From NCBI GenBank assembly GCA_900539655.1, contig UQCR01000059.1, positions 1 to 41,195 of the forward strand: a DNA stretch of 41,195 bases, written 5' to 3'. A program made the translations under genes and the position numbers. The notes under the pieces were generated by a model that was not told the origin of the DNA, did no database searches, and saw nothing but the letters and a program-made list of their open reading frames with translations. This stretch comes from an uncultured Robinsoniella sp. GTDB taxonomy: Bacteria > Bacillota > Clostridia > Lachnospirales > Lachnospiraceae. Shown in pieces: positions 8,454-16,548 of this stretch (within the stretch, counting starts at the first letter, position 1; every line of letters begins with the position of its first letter).

Positions 8454-9442
8454 TGCTCCTGAGCTTTAAGGCATATGTCAAAACTTTCATAGACCTCATC
8501 TATATCAGGTACCGCATCACAGCCTGTTTCTATCATTTTTACCAGGTGGTCAAACTGACGCCCCGTTGGCTTTCTCTGGCTCTGCACATTTATCATTTCA
8601 TAAACTTTTTCCGGATACTTGTAGTATTCTATCAGATCCCCTTCCTCCTGGTGGGTCTGCCTGTCTTTTCTGTAAATGATGCGGATGCTCCCCCTGGGAC
8701 CCGAGAATTCCTTTAGATTGTCCGCGGACAGGGTATTGCTCCATCCTGCTTCATAGTAACCCGCAGAACCATCGCATAATTCTATCATCATTATGCCGTA
8801 ATTAAAGCTTCCCTCTGGTAAATCCGGCTCAGTTCTGGCACCCAAGGCTGCTACTTTCTTCACGTCCGCCCCGGTAAACCATTTAATTATATCAACATAA
8901 TGGACACCGCAGTCCAAAAGAGGAGATGCCTCAGCAAGCATTCGTTTATACTTTTCCCAATCCATTGTGTGGTGGTTCTGTACCATCCGAAAAGCAATGG
9001 GCTTTCCTATTGCTCCATTTTGAATCATCTGTGCCACCCTCTGATATGTAGCATTATGGCGGAGTATATGCCCGATTAAGACCTTGCAATCCGGGTGTTC
9101 TTTTACCTGGCGGACAAATGCTTTCCCCTCCTCACGTTCTCCTGTAATTGGTTTTTCACAGAGAACATGCTTATGATTCTTTAGACAGAGTGCAAGCAGT
9201 TCTAAATGAGTGCTGGGATAAGTTGCAATTATTACAATTTCCACGGCCTCATCCTCGATACATTGTACAGGATTCGTACTGGTCTTGTGGGCCCCATACT
9301 TTTTCTGGAACAGTTCAGCCCTTTTACTGTCCAGATCGCAGACATATTCCATTCTAACATTTGTCTTATAATAAATATTGCTGATATGAGCCTCTCCCAT
9401 ATGTCCGCAGCCAATCAGGGCTACTCCATATGTTTTATCCAT
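8432..9442 (-). CDS. Gfo/Idh/MocA-family oxidoreductase (2)
   Basis: This 336-aa protein has Rossmann motif ALIGCGHMGEAH at residues 8-19, EKPITG near residue 98, and the conserved CGVHYVDIIKWF segment in the C-terminal domain, where the family's catalytic His lies. It is an NAD(P)-dependent sugar or polyol dehydrogenase of undefined specificity. The ATG overlaps the end of the upstream oxidoreductase gene by 8 nt, indicating translational coupling. The two enzymes differ substantially, so they probably act on different positions or in opposite redox directions. The transcript ends at the terminator at 8302-8354. Confidence 0.9.
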   Translation of the reverse strand: MDKTYGVALIGCGHMGEAHISNIYYKTNVRMEYVCDLDSKRAELFQKKYGAHKTSTNPVQCIEDEAVEIVIIATYPSTHLELLALCLKNHKHVLCEKPITGEREEGKAFVRQVKEHPDCKVLIGHILRHNATYQRVAQMIQNGAIGKPIAFRMVQNHHTMDWEKYKRMLAEASPLLDCGVHYVDIIKWFTGADVKKVAALGARTEPDLPEGSFNYGIMMIELCDGSAGYYEAGWSNTLSADNLKEFSGPRGSIRIIYRKDRQTHQEEGDLIEYYKYPEKVYEMINVQSQRKPTGRQFDHLVKMIETGCDAVPDIDEVYESFDICLKAQEQVTGEYI

Positions 9443-10454
9443 TTGCTATCATTCCTCCGGCTTTTTCTATTTCTGTTAGCACCAGTTCCACAGATTTTAC
9501 AGACTCTGCTAAAGTGGCAATTGCCGGCTGCTCTGAAGCTTTAATGCGATCTGTAAAATATTTAAGCTCATTGTAATAACCGCCCAGGGAGGACACATTT
9601 CCCCCGATATCATTTTCACTTTCAAACTCTTTCTCAAGTTCCGGAACTATTCTACCTCCTGATTTTGGATAAACCACCAGAGATGGGCTGGCAGAAGAAG
9701 AAAATACGATAGTTGCCTCCTCTAATTTAATGCGATAATACATTTCAAAGGGAAATGCCTCTGGATAATCCCAGCATGCCTCTATGGTAACCGGCAGATT
9801 ACCGTAATCATAAGTGGCAAAGATCTGCTGTATCATACCTTCTTTGTCCCTGGATACACTTGCCTGTACGTCCTTTGGATCCCCCAGCAGATATCTTACA
9901 TAATCCACATCGTGAATATGCATATCCATGGCTACCGTCCCGCTGCATTCAGCTTTCTGTAGCCATCCTTCCCACGCCCAGGTTGGTGCCGGACTGACTC
10001 TTTTAAATACTGCGGAGCATACTTTTCCATATGCATTTCTGGTTACGGCATCTTTCAGCCACGCATACTCACTCCACAGACGGATACACTGTCCAACCAT
10101 AACCGGAACCTTCGTCTCTTCCTCTGTTTTTAATAAAAAATCCATTTCTTCCTTTTGCATGCATACCGGCTTTTCAATAAATACAGCCCGTCCTTTTTTC
10201 ATTGCAGCCGCGGCAAACCTGGTATGCAGATAAGTAGGCAGGCAGATGTCAATGGCATCCACATCTGCATCCTCAATTAATTCCATCCCATCTGCGTATA
10301 CCTTTGCCTGAAATGCCTCTGCTGCCTTTACCGCATACTCCCGGCGTATATCTGCAACAGCCGCAACCGTCACGCCTTCTCCCACCAGTGCCTGATAACA
10401 TGCCGCATGCATGCTGCCCATATATCCAGCTCCTATTAAACCTATTTTAATCAT
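9435..10454 (-). CDS. Gfo/Idh/MocA-family oxidoreductase (3)
   Basis: This 339-aa protein has Rossmann motif GLIGAGYMGSMHA at residues 5-17, EKPVC near residue 95, and MDMHIHDVDYVRYLLG (about 175-190), which carries the family's conserved His/Asp pair. Such enzymes include inositol and scyllo-inositol dehydrogenases, glucose-fructose oxidoreductase-like proteins and 3-keto-glycoside-forming oxidoreductases (family knowledge). It lies 3 nt after the TIM-barrel isomerase gene and overlaps the next oxidoreductase, so the three are co-translated. Substrate is unknown. Confidence 0.9.
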   Translation of the reverse strand: MIKIGLIGAGYMGSMHAACYQALVGEGVTVAAVADIRREYAVKAAEAFQAKVYADGMELIEDADVDAIDICLPTYLHTRFAAAAMKKGRAVFIEKPVCMQKEEMDFLLKTEEETKVPVMVGQCIRLWSEYAWLKDAVTRNAYGKVCSAVFKRVSPAPTWAWEGWLQKAECSGTVAMDMHIHDVDYVRYLLGDPKDVQASVSRDKEGMIQQIFATYDYGNLPVTIEACWDYPEAFPFEMYYRIKLEEATIVFSSSASPSLVVYPKSGGRIVPELEKEFESENDIGGNVSSLGGYYNELKYFTDRIKASEQPAIATLAESVKSVELVLTEIEKAGGMIANG

Positions 10455-10457
10455 GCC

Positions 10458-11297
10458 CTACTCCTTTCTGAATATCCGCTCCATAGATGCGGATGTATTA
10501 TAGATTATCTGATCGCTGTACTGGCTGTACGGAGGCAGCATTTCAGCAGTACACCAGCCGTCATAGCCAACTGCTTCAAATGCTTCCATAACTGCCTTCC
10601 AGTCTACATCTCCCGCCAGCAGATCTACAAAACCGCAAAGCCCCCCGGCTTCTCTTCTGTAATCTTTAAAATGAACTTTTTTTATTCTCTTTCCAAGTAT
10701 TTTTATCCAGTGCTCGGGGTATCCGTTAAACACCACATTTCCCACATCAAAATAGGCTCCCACATAGGGACTGTCTATCTGGTCAAGAAATGTTTTCATC
10801 TCAAGGGGCGATACCAGAAACTTATTCCAGACATTCTCAATGCCAACCTGTATCTCATATTCCTTTGCTGTTATTTTCAACTTCTGAAATGCTTCGAGTG
10901 CCCTTTCATAAGCCGTATCATAAGGAATTACCTCTCGTCCCTTCATAAAATCTACTCCTACAGCTCCCGGAATAATTAAAACAGAATCAGCTCCAAGTAT
11001 TCTGGCTGTCCGTATTTGGCAAACAGCTGTCTCATATGCCTTATTCCTCTCCTCTTCTGAATTTGAAGTAAAAGAATAATCCCAGTACAGGCCGCTGGCT
11101 ACGCTGTGAATCTGAATCCCGCAGTTGCCTGCTTCTTTTTTAATGAGTAAAAGCTCATCTTCTGTTGTATCCACTGCCACATCCCCCGTTAGGTCAAGCG
11201 CCAGCTCAATTCCCTGAAAACCTGCCTCAGCTGCAAGCCTGATACATTTTCGTACATCACTCTCCTGAAATGACCAGATACTAATTGATTTCTTCAA
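10458..11297 (-). CDS. Sugar phosphate isomerase/epimerase-type TIM barrel (1)
   Basis: This 279-aa protein belongs to the xylose-isomerase-like TIM barrel (AP endonuclease 2) superfamily. Expected metal ligands are visible in order: Glu in GIENVWNK, Asp in YFDVGN, His in VHFKDYR and Glu in CTAEML. The family includes sugar 3-epimerases, IolE/IolI-type inositol enzymes and 3-keto-glycoside lyases. The start is a TTG at 11297 behind an AAAGGAG site; the in-frame alternatives upstream are closed by stops. It is first in a three-gene operon with two Gfo/Idh/MocA enzymes and diverges from an AraC regulator. Confidence 0.87.
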   Translation of the reverse strand: MKKSISIWSFQESDVRKCIRLAAEAGFQGIELALDLTGDVAVDTTEDELLLIKKEAGNCGIQIHSVASGLYWDYSFTSNSEEERNKAYETAVCQIRTARILGADSVLIIPGAVGVDFMKGREVIPYDTAYERALEAFQKLKITAKEYEIQVGIENVWNKFLVSPLEMKTFLDQIDSPYVGAYFDVGNVVFNGYPEHWIKILGKRIKKVHFKDYRREAGGLCGFVDLLAGDVDWKAVMEAFEAVGYDGWCTAEMLPPYSQYSDQIIYNTSASMERIFRKE

Positions 11298-11460
11298 ATT
11301 AACATTCTCCTTTCCTGAATCTCATATTTCCTGTTTACATCTACGCAAAATCCATATATAATTCTTATAAACCTAATTATAAATTAATTTTAAAAATATA
11401 CCTTACCAAAAACGTCACTGTTTTTATAAGATTGGCTCAGACAATACAGAAAAGAGGGAT
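11298..11460. promoter_or_regulatory. Divergent promoter region between isomerase and AraC genes
   Basis: This AT-rich 163-bp spacer separates the minus-strand isomerase operon from the plus-strand AraC gene. Several TATAAT-like hexamers occur around 11365-11395 on both strands, but none has a convincing -35 at 17 nt. Activator-dependent promoters are therefore plausible. No clear operator repeats were identified. Confidence 0.4.
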
Positions 11461-12348
11461 TTGTTGGTACAATATAACAAATACGAATTAAAAACCGTAG
11501 TGTCTATTTCGGCACTTATCAATATCTCATACTACAAAATTCCAAAAAACTTTTTATTTACCGGCGAAAGTCACGATTTCTGGGAATTCATCTATGCAGA
11601 CCAGGGCGAACTTGTGATTACAGCCGGAGAAAGGCGCTATCTGTTGAAAGCCGGAGAACTGGCTTTTCACCAGCCGGGAGAATTTCATAAATTTCAGGAA
11701 ACAGGACACGGAGGCTCAAATGTCATTGTAGTATCCTTTGTATGCAACAGTCCCTGCATGGAAACTTTCAGGCACAAGATCCTTTTTTTAAATCAAAACG
11801 AAAAACAATGCCTGCACAATGTGGTAAAGGAATCGGAACTTTCTTATGAGTCATTTGAAAAAGCCCCTCCTAATATCAACATGAAAAAAAAGGAACATAC
11901 ACCCTTTGGAAGTGACCAGCTTCTTAAGACAAGCCTTGAGCAGCTGATCATCTGTATTCACAGACACGATGACAGTATCGGCATAAGGGAACGCTGTATT
12001 CGTTCAAATGAACTGCAAAACCACGCCGCAACTGTAAAAAAGATCAGTACCTTACTGGAAACAAAATACCGGCAGAAATTAACATTAGACCAACTGGCTG
12101 AAACAGCCGGAATCAGCGTCTCACAGCTGAAAAGAATCTTTAAAGAACAAACAGGATATTCCGTCATTACTTACCTGACAAAAATACGGATTGGTGAAGC
12201 AAAAAGGCTGATTCAGGAAAGTAATTATTCGTTTACCCAGATTGCAGAACAAACAGGATTTGACAATATCTATTATTTTTCCAGACGTTTTAAAGAAATT
12301 ACCGGAATCACCCCTTCGGAATACGCACTGTCTATAAAACACTGGTAG
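11461..12348 (+). CDS. AraC-family transcriptional regulator
   Basis: This roughly 295-aa protein has an N-terminal cupin-like sensing domain (about 25-100, with DFWEFIYADQGE and HQPGEFH) and a C-terminal AraC DNA-binding domain (about 190-290). Both helix-turn-helix units are visible: LAETAGISVSQLKRIF and IAEQTGFDNIYYFSRRF. Two consecutive TTG codons (11461, 11464) follow a GAGGG site; spacing slightly favours the second. It is likely an inducer-dependent activator of the divergent isomerase/oxidoreductase operon and of the isomerase gene just downstream. This is inferred from position. Confidence 0.9.
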   Translation: MLVQYNKYELKTVVSISALINISYYKIPKNFLFTGESHDFWEFIYADQGELVITAGERRYLLKAGELAFHQPGEFHKFQETGHGGSNVIVVSFVCNSPCMETFRHKILFLNQNEKQCLHNVVKESELSYESFEKAPPNINMKKKEHTPFGSDQLLKTSLEQLIICIHRHDDSIGIRERCIRSNELQNHAATVKKISTLLETKYRQKLTLDQLAETAGISVSQLKRIFKEQTGYSVITYLTKIRIGEAKRLIQESNYSFTQIAEQTGFDNIYYFSRRFKEITGITPSEYALSIKHW

Positions 12349-12396
12349 TGGCTGGTACAGCTTTATCGTTAAGTACCACCGGAAAAGGAGGCTTCT

Positions 12397-13248
12397 ATGA
12401 ATCAAATTGGCGTTATGCTGGAATCATTTCATACAGACATTTTATCATCTATTCAACTAGCCGCAGAATGTGATGCAGATGGTGTCCAGTTCTACGGAGG
12501 CACTGGCATGTCAGACTGCGACCGGCTGAGTACCACAGAAAAACTGGATATCCGTAATCGTCTTCAAAAATCCGGCTTAACTGTCAGCGCCGTCTGCGCA
12601 GACCTGGGCGGTCATGGATTTGCAAAAGAATCCGAAAATACAGAACGTATCCAAAAAACAAAACGGATTATGCAGTGGACGAAAGAGCTGGACTGCTCCA
12701 TAATTACCACGCACTTAGGCGTGATACCAAATGAAAAAAACAAGACCTGGCATATACTTTCCGATGCCTGTAAGCGCCTGAATGAATTGGGCGAAGCCTG
12801 CAGGGTTCGAATTGCACTGGAGACAGGTTCCGAAACCATTCAGACTTTAAAACAGTTTTTAACAGATATAAACTGTTCTCATATTGCCGTTAACTATGAT
12901 CCTGCAAATCTGGTAATGGTTACCGGGGATGATCCCTGTGCCGGTGTCCTGGACATTCACGATAAGATTGTGCATGTACACGTAAAAGACGGCATTATGA
13001 TAAAACAGGCTGATCCTGCGTTTATTTATAACTATTTTGCCGAGGGGGGGATTGAAGACCTGCGGCTCAGCGATTATTTCTTAGAAACGCCTCTTGGAAA
13101 AGGTTCGGTAGACATACCAAAATGGATAAAAACATTAAGAAGTGTATCTTATAATGGTTTTTACACAATTGAAAGAGAGACACGATCAGAGGATTGTTTC
13201 TTAGAAATTTCCTCTTGTGTCTCCCTTGTAAGATCTTTGCTGGAATGA
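12397..13248 (+). CDS. Sugar phosphate isomerase/epimerase-type TIM barrel (2)
   Basis: This 283-aa TIM barrel of the xylose-isomerase-like superfamily has the metal ligands in ALETGSE, NYDPANL, VHVHVKDG and TIERE. It lies 48 nt after the AraC gene behind AAGGAGG and is probably co-transcribed with it. It is only distantly similar to the isomerase at 10458-11297, so the locus has two barrels likely catalysing successive or alternative steps (epimerisation, isomerisation or beta-elimination). It converges on the aldolase gene, whose stop is 25 bp away, with no obvious terminator between them. Confidence 0.87.
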   Translation: MNQIGVMLESFHTDILSSIQLAAECDADGVQFYGGTGMSDCDRLSTTEKLDIRNRLQKSGLTVSAVCADLGGHGFAKESENTERIQKTKRIMQWTKELDCSIITTHLGVIPNEKNKTWHILSDACKRLNELGEACRVRIALETGSETIQTLKQFLTDINCSHIAVNYDPANLVMVTGDDPCAGVLDIHDKIVHVHVKDGIMIKQADPAFIYNYFAEGGIEDLRLSDYFLETPLGKGSVDIPKWIKTLRSVSYNGFYTIERETRSEDCFLEISSCVSLVRSLLE

Positions 13249-13273
13249 TTCTTCCAATTATTTATTAGACTGC

Positions 13274-14203
13274 TTATTTTTTATACTGTGCCATTACTTC
13301 TTTCACAACCTGCTCAATCAGCGCATGAATATCGGCTTTACTACGGCAGACCTGTCCCACGGAGCCGAACAATTCCATTTTCTTTCGGACCTCCATCTTC
13401 ACTGCCTGCACTGCTGCAGGCACCAGGTCTATAATGCCTTTTTCCATATATTCAAATGCACGGAATTCTGCTTCCACTGCTGCAATATTAATATCCGTAA
13501 ATATATTAACTTTACTGATTCCGCAGTCAATTGCTTTTTTAAAATCTTCATCTTTCAGTCCGGAACCGCCATGAAGTACCAGCGGTACATCAATGGTCTC
13601 TGCAATTGTTTTAATACGCCCAAAATCCAGTTTCGGTGGAAGCTTATAGGCGCCATGTGCCGTTCCTACGGCAATTGCCAGGGCATCTACCCCTGTCTTA
13701 TCTACAAAGTCCTTAGCCTGCGCCGGATCTGTATAGAATTTACTTGGGTCATCCATATGGGAACTTCCTTCATGGGAACCCTCATTATCACCTACATGCC
13801 CTAATTCCCCTTCAATCGTTGCCCCGTAAGAATGGGCAATATCAGCCATTTCTTTCACCTTTTCTACATTTTCCTCGTAACCGTCGGTAGAACAGTCGTA
13901 CATAATTGAAGAAAATCCCAGATCTAATGCTTTGAGGCATGCATCTTTTGTCAGTCCATGATCGAAATGGATGACAACAGGCACCTTTGCCTTTTTAGCC
14001 ATTGGAATCAGAAAGTAAGACAATTCTTCCATTGGTCCATAGGGAAGCAGAACTTCTGCAGTACCCATAATTACCGGAGAACCTGTCTCTTCAGCCGCTG
14101 CAATAATCCCCCTTGCCAGCTCCAGCGTAACTGCATTGAACAAACCAACTGCATATTTGCCCTTTTTTGCCGGATACAATACATCATTTAAGTTTGCTAA
14201 CAT
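13274..14203 (-). CDS. Class II ketose-bisphosphate aldolase (GatY/KbaY/Fba-like)
   Basis: This 309-aa zinc aldolase has HFDHG near residue 80 (catalytic Asp and first Zn His), IEGELGHVG near residue 133, GTAHGAYK near 180 (second Zn His) and LHGGSG near 210 (third Zn His). Family members cleave or form fructose-1,6- or tagatose-1,6-bisphosphate or related ketose phosphates with dihydroxyacetone phosphate. It could be the terminal step of the adjacent catabolic locus or a housekeeping aldolase. It has its own strong promoter (14260-14288), so membership in the locus is uncertain. Confidence 0.88.
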   Translation of the reverse strand: MLANLNDVLYPAKKGKYAVGLFNAVTLELARGIIAAAEETGSPVIMGTAEVLLPYGPMEELSYFLIPMAKKAKVPVVIHFDHGLTKDACLKALDLGFSSIMYDCSTDGYEENVEKVKEMADIAHSYGATIEGELGHVGDNEGSHEGSSHMDDPSKFYTDPAQAKDFVDKTGVDALAIAVGTAHGAYKLPPKLDFGRIKTIAETIDVPLVLHGGSGLKDEDFKKAIDCGISKVNIFTDINIAAVEAEFRAFEYMEKGIIDLVPAAVQAVKMEVRKKMELFGSVGQVCRSKADIHALIEQVVKEVMAQYKK

Positions 14204-14259
14204 TTTACCCTCTCCATTTCTGATGCTCTTTACACCAATATTGTAAAATCTTTTTATTA

Positions 14260-14288
14260 ATTATAGATTAAAAACAACAGAAAGTCAA
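14260..14288 (-). promoter_or_regulatory. Sigma-A promoter of the aldolase gene
   Basis: On the minus strand TTGACT (14288-14283) and TATAAT (14265-14260) are separated by 17 nt. They lie about 57 nt upstream of the aldolase start. Near-consensus elements suggest strong, possibly constitutive expression. Confidence 0.75.
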
Positions 14289-14304
14289 ACAAAAAGTAGT
14301 AAAA

Positions 14305-14340
14305 CAAAGAAAAAACAGGATTGCTCTCACAATCCTGTTT
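14305..14340 (-). terminator. Terminator of the gyrBA-murT-gatD transcript
   Basis: A perfect 11-bp stem, AAACAGGATTG / CAATCCTGTTT with a 6-nt loop, spans 14313-14340. On the minus strand it is followed by a T-rich run. It lies 14 nt past the gatD stop. Confidence 0.88.
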
Positions 14341-14353
14341 CCAACCCAGTCAT

Positions 14354-15082
14354 TTAATTTCCTCTTTTTGCAAACCGATTTACAATATACTGGTTCGCTT
14401 CTAATTCCTGCCTGTCATCCAATGGCTCCAGCTCCACGTTTTCCCCATATCTGCGTTCCAGTGCCTTTGACAGAAGATAGTCACAAAGCTGAGGATTTTT
14501 CGGCAGCAGTGGTCCATGGAGGTAAGTTCCGATCACATTTTTGTAGATCACGCCTTCATATCCCGTTTCGCCATTGTTCCCGGAGCCATAAAGCACTTTT
14601 CCGAGAGGCTTGTTTTTATTGATAAATGTTCTGCCCCCGTGATTTTCAAATCCCACAACAGGCGTATCAAACAATTCACTTTTAATCACAATATTCTGGA
14701 TCAGGCGGTCCTTGCCCTGCTCGGTATGCAGGTTTACCAGCCCAAGCCCTTCTATGTTGCCTGCATCTGTCATGTAATAATTGCCCAGAAGCTGGTATCC
14801 GCCGCAGATTGCTATAACTACGCCGTTATCTTCCACATAATTTTTAAATTCACCCCGGATTGTTTTCAGCTTTTCACATACCAGCATCTGCTCCCGGTCG
14901 GAACCTCCGCCCAGAAGTACAATATCCAGTTTGGAAAAATCAATCTCATCCTCAAGCTGGTACTCGATTGTCTCTGCTTCAATTCCACGCCATTCACAGC
15001 GCTTCATCATGCATTGGATATTTCCTCTGTCTCCATAGAGATTTAACAAATCCGGATATAGATGTCCTATAATGATCTTCAT
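14354..15082 (-). CDS. gatD: Lipid II isoglutaminyl synthase glutaminase subunit GatD
   Basis: This 242-aa class I glutamine amidotransferase-like subunit opens with IGHLYPDLLNLYGDRGN, typical of GatD/CobB-like glutaminases. The nucleophile elbow AICGGYQLLG puts the catalytic Cys at about residue 93, and a C-terminal GTYLHGPLL segment carries the catalytic His. With MurT it amidates the alpha-carboxyl of D-Glu in lipid II to D-isoglutamine, using ammonia from glutamine (family knowledge). The ATG at 15082 is preferred because GGAGGA precedes it at normal distance; ATGs at 15094 and 15106 are possible. It sits 95 nt after murT, looser than usual. Confidence 0.92.
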   Translation of the reverse strand: MKIIIGHLYPDLLNLYGDRGNIQCMMKRCEWRGIEAETIEYQLEDEIDFSKLDIVLLGGGSDREQMLVCEKLKTIRGEFKNYVEDNGVVIAICGGYQLLGNYYMTDAGNIEGLGLVNLHTEQGKDRLIQNIVIKSELFDTPVVGFENHGGRTFINKNKPLGKVLYGSGNNGETGYEGVIYKNVIGTYLHGPLLPKNPQLCDYLLSKALERRYGENVELEPLDDRQELEANQYIVNRFAKRGN

Positions 15083-15177
15083 GCTTTCCTCCATACCTGC
15101 CGCCATAATTCCTGCAGCTTTAACCGGTTCAATCCTGATGCAGCCAGTTGTTCCTATATTTCTACGTAAACCTCACC

Positions 15178-16512
15178 CTATCCCTGTTCCAGTTTCTTCA
15201 GAATATTGTGGGTACTGTATAGAGCCGTATAGTTTACCAGCACATACAGATTACCTGTTCCATTTTGAATGCGTTCCTGAATTGCTTTTTCTACATCCGG
15301 TTCCAGAACAGACGGTATATCTACGTATTTCAGCCTCAGCCTCATATCCTGGCATCGAATTCCGCTGACTGTAATGGAATTGACGTTGGCATCCTTAAAA
15401 CGGTCAAAATCCACATCCCAGAGCCAGGAGATGTCGATACCGTCCTGATCATTGTCATTGATCAGAATGATAACATCTTTTTTCGTCTCATCTTCCATTA
15501 CCGCTGAAATATTCTGATTAAACCCTGCCGGATTTTTTGCCAGGTTCAGCATGATATGTGTTCCATTTATCTCAAATTGCTCCATACGGCCATTTTGTGG
15601 GTTGAACCTATATAGAACATCATTGAAGTGTTTTAAATCCATTCCTGAGGTCCTGGCGGCCGTGTACGCGGCTAAAATATTGTATATGTTATAGAATCCT
15701 CTGTAGTTAGCCGTAATATGCCTGCCTTCCACATCAAAAGCCAGTTTTCCGCCTGCGTAAATATTGGTGGCGTCAAAATCCGGGTCCGGACGTTTAAAGC
15801 CGCAGGAAGGACATTCATAATCCCCCAGCTGGCTGTAATGGTAAAAGTGATAAATCAGCTTTTCCCCGCACTTTTTACAGAAACGTCCTTCCCTGATCTC
15901 ATTGACACTGGATTCTTCAAATACCTGTTCACTGATTCCGTAAGTAACACAGGCATTGCCGCTTTCCATTGCCAGATAAGCTGACAGGGCATCATCCGCA
16001 TTTACAATAACAGTCATGTCCGGTGCCATACGCATGGCTTTATTCAACAGATTCATGGTAATATCAATTTCCCCATACCGATCCAGCTGATCCCGGAACA
16101 GGTTGGTTAGAACCATATAATCCGGCTTAAAATGAGGCAGAATCCGCACAGTGGATGCTTCGTCTATCTCAATACAGGCATAGTCAGCATCCAGATGCCC
16201 GTTCATTCCTGCAGACAGCACAAACGCCGAAACTACACCATTTAACATATTTGAGCCCGTATGATTGCAGACTACTTTTTTCTTTTCTGCCTCAATGGCA
16301 GAACACAGCAGATTATTTGTTGTGGTTTTTCCATTGGTACCGCATACAACAAATATTTTTTCCCTTACCTCACCTGCCAGCTCTGTCAAAATCTTAGGAT
16401 CCAGCCTGAGGGCTATCTGCCCTGCAAGCGTCACACCCTGTTTTCCGGTTAACCTGCATGCAAAGCCAATAAACTTTGCACTCCAGACCGCAAGCAATCT
16501 GCGTATATTCAT
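15178..16512 (-). CDS. murT: Lipid II isoglutaminyl synthase catalytic subunit MurT
   Basis: This 444-aa Mur-ligase-like protein has ATP-binding loop GTNGKTTTNN near residue 58. A Cys4 zinc ribbon (CKKCGEKL ... CPSCGFKRP, about 210-240) is diagnostic for MurT and absent from MurC-F. The C-terminal domain is the MurT-specific type. It activates the D-Glu carboxylate of lipid II for amidation by ammonia from GatD, at the inner face of the membrane. A GGAGG site precedes the ATG. The gene lies 36 nt downstream of gyrA on the same strand and is probably read through from it. Confidence 0.94.
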   Translation of the reverse strand: MNIRRLLAVWSAKFIGFACRLTGKQGVTLAGQIALRLDPKILTELAGEVREKIFVVCGTNGKTTTNNLLCSAIEAEKKKVVCNHTGSNMLNGVVSAFVLSAGMNGHLDADYACIEIDEASTVRILPHFKPDYMVLTNLFRDQLDRYGEIDITMNLLNKAMRMAPDMTVIVNADDALSAYLAMESGNACVTYGISEQVFEESSVNEIREGRFCKKCGEKLIYHFYHYSQLGDYECPSCGFKRPDPDFDATNIYAGGKLAFDVEGRHITANYRGFYNIYNILAAYTAARTSGMDLKHFNDVLYRFNPQNGRMEQFEINGTHIMLNLAKNPAGFNQNISAVMEDETKKDVIILINDNDQDGIDISWLWDVDFDRFKDANVNSITVSGIRCQDMRLRLKYVDIPSVLEPDVEKAIQERIQNGTGNLYVLVNYTALYSTHNILKKLEQG

Positions 16513-16548
16513 AATGTGCCTCCAATTACCTAAAAAGAGTAATGCCTG

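Noticed and set aside
8278..8499. Small minus-strand open frame across the terminator
   Set aside because: It overlaps the oxidoreductase gene end, the direct repeat and the terminator stem; no start signal and no recognisable protein.
13249..13273. Terminator between the convergent isomerase and aldolase genes
   Set aside because: The 25-bp gap has no inverted repeat.
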